A stretch of DNA of 64,000 nucleotides from the NCBI RefSeq assembly GCF_000150275.1, contig NW_002060945.1:5446123-5510122 (forward strand), written 5' to 3'. The DNA is from Trichoplax adhaerens. Its lineage: Eukaryota > Placozoa > Uniplacotomia > Trichoplacea > Trichoplacidae. The notes beneath the pieces are model-generated. The model ran no database searches, was not told the DNA's origin, and saw only the letters and a list, made by a program, of their open reading frames with translations. Positions within the stretch are counted from its first letter, which is position 1. Every line of letters starts with the position of its first letter. The translations under genes and the position numbers were made by a program. This document shows positions 36,340 to 46,989 of the stretch, piece after piece.

Positions 36340-37240
36340 CCTACAGTATTCTATCGTAAGCAGTACAGTACTGTCCAGTGCAGTATAACAGCCTTGGGTG
36401 ATATTGTTCCTGGCAAATGACTGTACAGTTAGTGTACTGTAATCAAGCTATGGATTGAGTGCTTACCTTGAAAGATAGTACAGTGTACAGTATTATCGAT
36501 CTGTGGTACTGTACACTGTACACTAGTACACTGCTGTAATCAGAGTACAGTACAGTACTGTACAGTACGGCAGAGATCTTCCTGGTCTGGTCCGGTCCGG
36601 ACCAGAATGGAATTCAACCCTTTGAATTGGTTAAGTGCCCATACGCACTTTGAATTACTATAGTAATTCATTACGATACTGTACCCAATCACGGGAATCA
36701 CGGTGATCCTGGTAACACCGGAATTAGAAATTCATGGTACCAGTACGGCGAGCAGTTTGTTACTTTCTCTTCTACTGTATACTGTTGGTAGATTCTCCCT
36801 TTGGTTTCTATCAATGATTACAGTACAGTACAATACAGCATGTCTACAGTATACAGTACTGTATACTGTAGACTGTAGATGCAGAAATTGAAACGGAATT
36901 ATTTTAGTAACGGTACAATACAGTACCGTATTGACGGGTGACGTCGCCTACAGTATGACGATACTGTACAGTGTACAGTACAGTACCGTACAGTACAGTA
37001 CTGTATACTGTAGACTGTACTGTAGTTGTAGAAATGGAAACGGAATTATTTTAGTAACGGTACAGTACAGTCCGTATTGACGGGTGACGTCGCCTACTGT
37101 ACAGTGTACAGTACTAGTGTACAGTATGACGATACGGTACAGTTACTACAGTACTGTACTGTACTGTACTGTACACCGTGAACTGTACAGTACACAGTAG
37201 TACTGTACAGTACAGTACAACAGCACTGTACTGTTTACTG
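36340..37240. repeat. Dense self-complementary GTACAGTAC/TACTGTA array
   Basis: About 900 bp in which ACAGTAC, GTACTGT, TACAGTGTACAG and TGTACACTGTACAC recur dozens of times on both strands, so the segment can fold on itself in many ways. It also contains an imperfect palindrome GGTCCGGTCCGGACCAG near 36588. A larger direct duplication lies inside it. No coding frame is supported. Confidence 0.85.
36859..37140. repeat. Tandem duplication of an about 142-bp unit inside the palindromic array
   Basis: Each copy starts CTGTATACTGTAGACTGTA (36859 and 37001). It continues with a GAAAC GGAATTATTTTAGTAACGG block, then a CCGTATTGACGGGTGACGTC block and GCCTAC. Differences are few. The GACGTCGCC core is unlike the flanking ACAGTAC motifs and contains a CRE-like TGACGTCG. 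Confidence 0.85.
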
Positions 37241-37400
37241 GTGCTTTCCTCAACAGCATTCCACCTGGACCTGGCTTCCTTATTTGTACCGCTTCATTGC
37301 CATCTCACGGGCCATTTTCGATATTGCCTTGTGAAGATTTGCAGTTGAAAAATATTCCTTTCCACTTTTTGAACCAAGTTGTGGTTGATATCCTACAAGT

Positions 37401-40325
37401 ATGGGAAATCGACAGTCGACTTTTACTGAGGAGCAACTGGAAAAGTATCAGGTACACTTGTTGAGGTAGTCATGTTTGTTGAAATGAATCTGTTTATATT
37501 GTAAGCAAATAAACATGCCGAAATGTTCAAACTTCTTTAGGCCAGTCTATTAAGAGAATTCAGTAATGAAGTTATTCAAAGTGGGGAGTAGGTACAGTAC
37601 ATTATGTTGACTTGATATCCACATTCCAGTTATCCTGGAACCTATTATAGTGATTTGATTACAAGAATTTCCTTATTTATAACCATGATTGCAATTTGAA
37701 CGCGTGTTATTTACAGCACTTGGAATGCGTCATGAATTTATTAGTAGCACACAATATTAAGACGACGAATTCAATTTCACTTACGACCAAGTCAAATGGA
37801 TATGCACAAATGGCGTAGATAAAATACTTGATGTTGTCATGTAATCTAGGCCTAGTCAATAATTTGGCATTTTGTTTTTATTGATCACAAGTCCATTCCA
37901 CTTAGTATCATATGAAAATACAACCTCCACTGTAATGATAGACATAATCTTGGAGAATAATTGTCTAGCGTTCAATTCCATTACATGCAAAAGTAAAATG
38001 GGCCAGGGATTGACTGGTAGATCTCCAGTAAAAATTTCTTATACGCACGATACTGTATCAATTATACCGGTCATGGTGATATCAGTGAATTCAATACTTG
38101 ATAATTAATCATGCAGTTAGAAAAAATTCGCTAATATTGATCTACTGCATATTCAAATTCACTAGACGGCGCAGTATCCACAAGTTTAAAAGTGGAGACT
38201 ATAAATTGCGACCTCAATGTTAATTTACGCCCAAAAAATATCCATAAAACTGGTCGATGCTAATAGTGTAGTCATACACGAGTAGATAAGCCTGGTAACT
38301 GTACAATTTGCACCTACAATGGAGAATTGACCATTTTACTATTTTAGTACTTTATTTTATATTTTTGGTACGGGCGGAAGTCAAGTTGTTCTTAACCATG
38401 AAACCCTATCCACAGTACGAACAGATCAGTAAATATGACACATTTATCATCAGCTCTTTATTAGTACGAAGATGACAAGGGAGATACGGAACTAATGCTC
38501 CCATTTTCGTGAATAGAATAATATTAGTTATGAGCATTTACGCCAATCATTGGCTTTAAAATCCCTGAAATTAGAACCAACTCATTCACTTTTATTTACG
38601 TCAAGATGATATAACTGATTTAGGAGATAGGAAGAGCATTTCGCATTATTTTATATACTCGTATTGATTGATTGATTTCGATACATGTACAGTATTATCA
38701 TAGTTTACAGAATACAGCATTATCCAAATAATTGTACTATTATACTCTTCCGCACTTGAACAGTTGAACAGTTCTTAAATACAATTTAATGTGTTCTCTT
38801 TCAGGATTGTACCTATTTTACACGAAATGAAATCCTAACGTAAGTATGAAAACGTACTATAGTGATGATATTGGTTCTTACTCCCATCTACTTTTACGAA
38901 CACTATTATTAATCTACATTACAGTAGCTATCTGAAGAAATGTTATACTTTAACATCCATTGTCGTCGTTTCTTAGGGCTTACGTCAAGTTTTGTGAATT
39001 AGCGAATATTAGGGGAAAGGTTGCTCTTAAACAAGATTATAGCAAGGCTATGAAATTAAGAATTGGCCCTGATGCGATCAAAGAATCAGAAGCTTTAAGG
39101 GTATTCATTTCTTGATAGACGGTGTAGTTTCACTATAAGTATAAAGTATAAGAAATCTTGTTCCATCTTGTGATATGCGCCCTATGACATTTTGATATTG
39201 GATGACTTCTTTGGTGCCTACTCCTACAATGATGTTGTCCTCTCAATAATATAGGAGAATCCTTTCGCAATGAGAATCTGCCAAGTATTCTCCACCACCG
39301 AACGTCCTGGATACTTAAGCTTTAACAATTATTTGAACATGATGACTGTTCTAAGTGACCGGGTAATTTTTAATTACTAGTTCATATTATTCAGACATCG
39401 GTCTAGATCTACTATTTTGCGTCGTAATGATATCCATCTTGTACTGCTTTCATGCAGACATTTATGTCTGACCTGTGTAACTGTCCTGCAACTTATAGAT
39501 GATCCGGCTATTAGATAATTATGCATAATAACCGGAATTCGGGCTGTAGCTGTAACATAGATATAGTTTATAGTAGTCCTATTTGTTTGTATCAATTTTT
39601 TCCAAAACATCTAAATGAAATAATAGCAAGAAATGCTCTTTACTGATATTCTCTTATCGATACAGGCACCCGCCGAGCTGAAAGCGGCGTACGCCTTTAG
39701 AATTTACGGTATGTGTATTGTAAGATTCATTTGCACTTAATCATAAACAGCATAAACAGCTAAATACCTTTTATCCAGTACTCGCTGTTTGCTTCGGATA
39801 ATTTAATATTGGACGTTTACTGTAATAAATATATTAAACTGTATATTGATATGTATTTAGATTATAATGACAGCAATTATTTAGAAGATGACGATCTAAA
39901 GCATGCCTTAAAGGATTTGTTATTCGGTGTAGACGAGTTACCTAGTAAAGAAGTGAATATGATCGTCAATGAGGTTAAACGAATTTTAATATTACAAGAT
40001 GAATTTACAAAGTAGTTGGACCGTATGCTTTACTGCAATTGTTTATTACCTAATTGGCAGATATTTTATCTTTTATTGTGCACATGATAAGACTTTTTTT
40101 GCTTATTGAATGTACTGTAGATTATGAGAGAAGCTGACTTGGATGACGATAAAAAGTTATCGTATATGGAATTCGAACATGCTATCTTAAAATCTCCAAA
40201 CTTTCTACAGTACGTAAACACTCTAATTTCTCTTTATCAAAGGTCAGTTCATTATCGATGTTATGGCATCAAATTACAAACCCAAATCGAATTTCTTTTT
40301 CAGGAACTTTCATGTACGATTATAA
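37401..40325 (+). CDS. CIB2: Calcium and integrin-binding protein (CIB2/CIB3 type)
   Basis: A small EF-hand protein of about 194 residues; vertebrate CIB2 binds integrin tails and is part of mechanotransduction in hair cells. Exons with consistent phases: 37401-37451, 38805-38839, 38977-39100, 39255-39362, 39666-39708, 39861-39973, 40121-40209 and 40304-40325. The N-terminus MGNRQSTFTEEQLEKYQ, with an N-myristoylation-type MGN, followed by DCTYFTRNEIL matches CIB2/3. ENPFAMRICQVF, LKAAYAFRIYDYN and the C-terminus FLQNFHVRL also match. Calcium loops seen: DYNDSNYLEDDD, with Asp rather than Glu at loop position 12 as is usual in CIB proteins, and DLDDDKKLSYME, with Lys where Gly is usual at position 6. 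CIB2 and CIB3 cannot be separated here. Confidence 0.92.
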
Positions 40326-42335
40326 CAAGGGAAGTGCGTGAATATATTTTTATAACGGCTGTTTCTCGTTTATTGTTCACTATTGAGTAATTCTTGTAAC
40401 AGCTGACTTTAAAAGATGTTATCAAGCAGTTTCTGGGGAGTGAATGATATAGACAGTTTATTGCTCCAGTTATTTGTTGTCTTTGCCGTGGTTTAACGCA
40501 ATCTTACGGTTTGTTTCTATTGTTTAAAAAAATTTACAGGTATTGATACTATGCATATCGATACAGCGTATTTAATGCTGTGTTGATCTAATCTACAGTC
40601 TCGTGTTCTGTTATAGTTACTGCCCTGTATTCATGTTAGGGATCGACAGTAACTATTACTTCAATTTATTTTACTAAAGTGAATTATTTTATTTATTTCT
40701 TTATCAATTTTTTGATTAATTTCTTATCATGTATATTTGTTGGGAGTGATATGTGTGTATGTCTCTTCATTAAGATACAGTATATTGTAGTTCTTGCTTC
40801 TTACTTTAAATTTATTCTTTACTGACATGATAACATTATTATACTAGCTAATTTGCTGTTATGATAGCAATCAATTATATTATATTTTACAGCTAAGCAC
40901 TGTATCATTAGCATATTTTGATACAGTTGTCACACTGTTATAAAGTTATCTTCTATGTTGATAATTTTCCCTATATACTATCGTCAGGATAGTTCGAACA
41001 CGAACTTTTGATATTTTTAAATTTACAAAAATCGATATAAATACGAGCTTGACTTGTGATGCATTCACTGTTGCTAATTTTTGAAATGTTTTTTTCAACT
41101 GGATACAATACTTTATTCGTCGAATTTAAAATAAGTAGTTCAATATTACCAACTGTTAAGATCTAAGGTAATTCAATCTCTGTAAGGTTTTGAGTAATGA
41201 TACACATATATAGATTTGATTAAAATAAAATCTAAAGGTTATCGTATTAACAGCTCGTAAAAATATGCTTTGATCGGTTGCAATGAACGAAAGACTATGT
41301 GAAAAGTATTCATACTATGAAGTGGAGGCATCCACAGCTAAGAAAATCTGTATATGATGAAGGAATGGTATCCAATCAAAATCAGGAAATTGTTGATATA
41401 CTGTATAAAGCTTTTGAACATAGCTGATCGATTAATTAGATGGCTATCGATATTGGAAGTTATGAAGAGGATTTTAATACAGTGTAGTTGAATATACATC
41501 AGACTCATTCAAGCGCACATTATTGTAACTGCCAGTAGATTAATTATTTACGCGTATCTATTTATGCATTTAGTTGTGATTATCCGTCGAATGTCTTCAC
41601 GTGTTGCTCAATATGAACAGTTTCAGTTACAGATAGTTTATATGATCTATCAGGAACAATTGGAAGAATTTTTAACTTCTCCGTTAATCAATTTGAATAA
41701 TGAAAATTAATCAAGCAGACGCTTTATTCTATTTTATTCTTCATTTCTTTTTACACCTTTATATATTTTACAGTATTATCCTGGTACTAGTGTACAATTA
41801 GTAATTCTAACTTGGTTGTACAATGTACATGCTGCTATTATGGATAAGTGACGCCTTAATGATTTACGCTGACATAGTTCAGGTCGACTTTTGATATTCA
41901 AAATTTTCACAACAGAATAAGCTGCAGGAGCTTGTTCGAGTGAAAAATTGCCAATTTTACATGTTCGAGCTGTTGGAGACTAACGCAATATGGAGGCTCC
42001 TTTATAGCAAAGAGACTGAAACAGATCCACTGTTTGCATACTATCTTATGTATTGGCTATGGCCGGTAGTAGAGTTCTATACACATATTACCTATCTCGA
42101 TTACGTCACACCTCCCGCGTCTGTCCATCCAATGTCTGCTTGTCACGTTCTTCTTGAATGGTTCGAGGTTGGAACCGAACCGACTTGTCATGCGCTGTAG
42201 GATGAGCGTGTTGGAAGCAAATTATCCCAGTAATGTTAGTGTATATATAGTGCTGTGGCTACTGATTGAGCGGTAGCATTAAGATTGCCACAAGGTCGAG
42301 GTCTTCCATGACTAGCTAGCCTAGCATGATCAGAC
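40326..42335. other. Intergenic between CIB2 and TENT2
   Basis: AT-rich, with no supported gene. A frame at 41940-42200 just upstream of TENT2 has no recognisable domain and may be 5' UTR. Confidence 0.5.
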
Positions 42336-45300
42336 ATGGCGTGCTATGCTTGCAATAGGAGATTCACGATCAATTTATTAGCCCTTGTAACGGATAGCAG
42401 TCGATTTTATTTGTATGCACGTTCATTAAAGTCAGGAGTTGGAGCACAGTGGAATAGTGGTGTAGGTTACAGTAGAGGGATTTCAAGTTTAGGAGGTCAA
42501 TTGAATCAAGTAAAAGAAGAATCCAATGTGCAAGTATCACCAGATGAGAGTGGAATAGAGTTGGCGGTAAACTTGAGCCAACAAGGAGAGTTGCAAGACG
42601 ATCAAGATACATTCAATCGTAATGGACATATTTCTAAGCAAGAAGACTTGAGGTAATGTGATAGCGAACAATTGTACTATAGCATTGAAAGTAATAGGAC
42701 GTATTAAGGCTGCACATAGTACGTGTAGAGATTAACGATGGAATGCTAATCGAAATGATTTTGTTGCTTTCCATGGACTATCTTTAACAACCGGTAGAAA
42801 TAGTCAAAATGATATTAGAGATGAAAGTAGAGCGATGTCGGAAGATCTGAATAAAAAAAAACTGATAGTGAAATCTAATAGTGCAGTTAAGAATCATAAA
42901 GACTTTCAAAGCATTCCAAGTGATCGATTGCATTTATTTTGTGGCGACAAGGTAAGAATATGCAATGTTGCTTGAATTTGCTTGCTGCCATACCAGCTGA
43001 GCAATAGGGGAATCTTATAGCGACGGTAGCATAGAATTCAGTAGGTTATTTTCAGTACTAACGTGAGTTTTCAATGATGCCTTCATCTTAAATGTAGTTA
43101 AGTTTGCAGTTATGGGAGCACTATCAGAAAACACGCCAGACTGAAAGTACTTTGGACCAAAAGATGCAGCTTAGGTCAGCTCTTCTACATGCTATAAAGA
43201 CTGTTTATAAAGGTATGATATGATCACGGTCATGAACTACTAGAACGATAACCTACACTTCTAGTAGTCATATCACAATTTAGGTCATGTACAAGCCAGT
43301 ACAATACAGCAATTTTCATTGATGGATACAATCTCTTTATACGTAGATGCTTCTCTGCATATTGTTGGATCTTCAACCAATGGATTCGGTAGTGAAGATA
43401 GTGATATCGATTTTTGTGCCGTTGTAAATAATAATAGAGAGGTAAGGTCGACATGCCAATTTACATGATTTAAATTAAATACACCTTTAATGTTAAACTA
43501 CAACAGTAACATTAATGAATTAATAACTGGCTAAGATGGGAAAAGATTAAAGCGATTTACTTTACTAATTTCATCATGCAGGGACTATTAAAAAAGAAAG
43601 AAAGAGAGGGTGCTTCTCTTTCTTTCTTTTTTAATAGTCATTCCTTTCTGAGCGCAATGCACTAACATAATCATATTTAACATGACCTGATATGTAGAAC
43701 AATTTCTACTAAAATTTCATTTATAATTTGTAATTTCTATGTTTCAGTTCACCCGTCGTAAGACGTTATATGCGTTATCCAATCTCCGTGCAAAATTAGC
43801 CACATTACGTATGTTACATTATCGACTTGGCAATTTCATGTTTTTAGAAGAATAAGGATAATGTCTTTGTCTTGATAGATAGTAACTTAAATAGTAAAAG
43901 AATTCATTAAATTCATTGATAGGATACTTGAAGGATGTTAGACTTATACCTGCTGTAGTTCCGATTTTGGAGTTTCAGGACTGCGTATCGTTAGTTTACT
44001 TTCTAGACTTTTTCTTATGCATTTGAATTGGATCGTCTTTAACGTAAATTATGTTTTGCTTTCATTTAATCTTTTTTTTCTATAGTGGATTTAATTGTGA
44101 TATAAGCATTAACAATGATACGGTTAGTACAAGTAGAAAAATTTTGCCGTAATTTCCTGATATAGATATTTATTAAAAGCACAAGACCAATTTTATGGTA
44201 CTTTTTCTAAATCTTACAATGTTTTATTTCATACGATATAGGGAATACGGAATACCCATTTATTATACGCATATTCGTTGTGTACGTTGGATTGTAGATT
44301 CCATAAAGAATCAGTTTATCGTTATCATTGTATTAACGCTTAATTTTGTTTAGGCGATGATAGGGTTGCACCGCTTGTTAAATTTATCAAAATGTGGGGA
44401 CACTATTACGGCATCAATAAGTCTCAGTATGGCACCTTATCTAGCTATGCCGTAGTAAATTTAGTTATTAATTATCTTCAAGGTAACTGCTTCAAATGCT
44501 GAATGTTAAAAGTGTATTCTTATTGTAAGATATTAAGATGTATATGTAGGCATTAAGTGATAATCCTTGTTTGTCAACAGAATGTGATCCACCTGTGTTG
44601 CCGTTCTTGCAAGAGGATTTTCCAGTAATATTGATTAGACAATGATTAACTATGGATCATCTCGATGCTGCGATCAGTTATACTTTAATCAATAACAACG
44701 ATGTTACTGCTTATTTTAGAATATCTTTAGGAAGAAGTCATCACTTAACAGTATACCCAAGCGTAGCAAAAGCGTCGACTTATCAGGAATTCCTCAAAAT
44801 TTGTATGTACTTTCTCTTTGAATGTCTTTATTGACTAGATCATTTAGAGAAATGCTAAATGGCTGCATTAGCAATTACAGTACCAAGATATATTCTCTAC
44901 TTTCACACTATTCTTCATATAAGCTTGTTTAAATTTTGATTTGTAGAAGTAAGAATCAAAAAACTATAGGAGAGTTACTCATTGGATTTTATAGACATTA
45001 TGCTGTATTTAAGTGAGTATTTTCTAACTATCGAACATAGTTTGTATTTGTTTGTTGTTATTACAGATATCAATATCGGTAAATTAAATTGCGTAAGTAT
45101 AATCGTACTAGTGCTAACTTTTTAAATTGGCTGTATAGATGGTCAAACTACATAATATCAATAAAGAAAGGCAAGTTTCCGTTGGATTGGAGACACAAAT
45201 TTATGACTGCTAAAGCCCACTATATAAATATTGAAGGTGAGTATGTCAGTGTACTGTCATTCTTTGTTTATCAGGTACAGTCACTCGTAAAATAGTTGTT

Positions 45301-45602
45301 GCATAAAGATTTAAAGTGAATATTTCTTTTACTTTACAAATTTAGAACCATTTGAGGATAAAAATGTTGCCCGCTCCATACGAAGTAGAAAGAAATATGA
45401 GAAAATAAAGATAGCGTTTAATATGGTAAATAACAATGTTAAATTGATGCAATAAATACAATAGTTCATAATTAATCAATTGATTAACGGCTTGATTTAA
45501 CTACATCATGTGTTAATCGTATTGTTATTTTAGGGGGAAAAGGCCCTCAGACAAAACCCTGACTTAAAGTCTTTATTTTCGTTTTCACTTAATGAGAATT
45601 AG
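42336..45602 (+). CDS. TENT2: Poly(A) RNA polymerase GLD-2
   Basis: A non-canonical cytoplasmic poly(A) polymerase that extends mRNA tails, classically in germ cells and neurons with an RNA-binding partner. Exon 1 (42336-42652) encodes a Gln/Ser-rich N-terminus starting MACYACNRRF. Later segments match GLD-2: LQLWEHYQKTRQTESTLDQK (about 43100), ISLYVDASLHIVGSSTNGFG then SEDSDIDFC (about 43320-43420; catalytic GS and the DxD pair of the nucleotidyltransferase), RYLKDVRLIPAVVPILEFQD, NCDISINNDT (third catalytic Asp), IRNTHLLYAYS, RVAPLVKFIKMWGHYYGI, QYGTLSSYAVVNLVINYLQ, DPPVLPFLQEDFP, KTIGELLIGFYRHYA, INIE then EPFEDKNVARSI, and EKALRQNPDLKSLFSF to TAG at 45600-45602. As in other GLD-2 proteins no RNA-recognition motif is visible. 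The junctions around exon 2 (about 42738-42952) and at 45060-45240 are not resolved. Confidence 0.92.
43583..43639. repeat. Perfect 24-bp inverted repeat (hairpin) in a TENT2 intron
   Basis: Arms 43583-43606 (GACTATTAAAAAAGAAAG...) and 43616-43639 (...CTTTCTTTTTTAATAGTC) are perfectly complementary, separated by a 9-base loop. No target-site duplication flanks it. It lies between the exon ending at 43441 and the one starting at 43748. Confidence 0.95.
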
Positions 45603-46989
45603 TAAAATGCTATTAACGTGTTGAGGCTATGATTATCTGCTGTATTTATTTCATGCAAACTACATTTATGGACTCCCTACGACGATCTTCAGTTAATTGC
45701 AGTATTGGAAGAATCTTTATTGCAATGCATTCAGGCACTGCAGCAGTTCTATGACTGATTATATTGCAACATGAAATAAGTTTGTAAAAGATAATAAAAC
45801 TGATTATTTTTGCTTGCAAACTATAACTACCTAAGCGTAAAGTGCTTTACCATCAAGATTGACACCCAAATGAGTTAATGTTATATGATGTACGTATAAT
45901 TTATATATATGTATATATCGTATTCTTAGTACTGCAAGTCGTCAGCTAAGTGTAACCTTTTGGTGAGTTACAGTATCCTCGCAGAATATCCGATCTCTCT
46001 TAGACGGTGATGCTTCGATATAGAGTATGAGATCAAAATTATTCGCCTAAAATGTGTGGAAGACTAAAGGTCTAAGTTATATTGGTCTATATCAAACTGT
46101 AATTGTGATTCATATGGATGTACATCAGTGATACAGTGTAGAATGCAGTAGTAATCTAAAAGTGTTTTCCTGTCAAGAGTGACGCCCAAATGAGTTCAAA
46201 GTAGATAATCTACGTATAAAATATATAAATCGTGTTCTTAGTACAGCGAATCGTCAGCTAAGTGTAGCTATTAGCAAGCTACAGTATCTTTGTAAAATAT
46301 CCGATCGCTCTTGGTAGACGATGCTTCGATAATAAAGTGGAAAATGCAGTAGTAATCTACAACATCGTAGCAATATCTATAAATCCAAATGTTTTATTAA
46401 TTTATCAATGCTAGGTTACTTTATTAATAGATTCTGTGTCTGGATTTATAAATACCTTATACTATTTTCTTAAATATACATATCATTTTGTAATTCGATA
46501 AGTTTTCCCGTATTCTGTAATGGCGATTTAACATTAACTATACAATCAATGTTGAATACTCATAGCGATTGATGAACTGTAAAAAATTTAGATCATTATC
46601 ACAGCATGACTTGGTTTATCATGAGGATATTTTCAACTAATTATAGATACGCACTCACGGTCAAATATAATCACTTACACTGGATTTTTTGCTCTAAAGT
46701 GACATTTTTTATAGTACTTATATAGCAATTGTATTATTTAATATATTTTCTATAATTACTTATCTTAAATAATTCGAAAGCTATACGTGAGCGCAATGCA
46801 TTTCAATACAAATAATAACAGTGATTGCATTATCGCTGCTTTAATACTAAAATTTTACGGCAAATTTAACAATCCACAATGGTCAATAATACTTTCGTAC
46901 AGTACAACGGTATAGATTCCGACATAATCAAAAAGTGCTCAGCACTTTTATGAAAGTGTTGTGGCGATTGGCTGCAAGGATACGGCAAC
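45603..46989. other. Intergenic, convergent TENT2 and ACER2 3' ends
   Basis: No gene seen. It holds the two-copy repeat listed separately. Confidence 0.5.
45834..46365. repeat. Two diverged direct copies of an about 200-bp repeat
   Basis: Copies at about 45834-46028 and 46154-46336 share in order GACACCCAAATGAGTT/GACGCCCAAATGAGTT, CTACGTATAA-like, TTCTTAGTAC, CGTCAGCTAAGTGTA, ACAGTATC, AATATCCGATC, CTCTT and GATGCTTCGAT. The string ATGCAGTAGTAATCTA occurs just before copy 2 (about 46144) and again after it (about 46345). The ancestral unit therefore probably was about 320 bp, with an internal deletion in the second copy. Confidence 0.82.

Noticed and set aside
37872-38108. 78-codon frame within the first CIB2 intron
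   Set aside because: Lies inside a well-supported intron and shows no domain.
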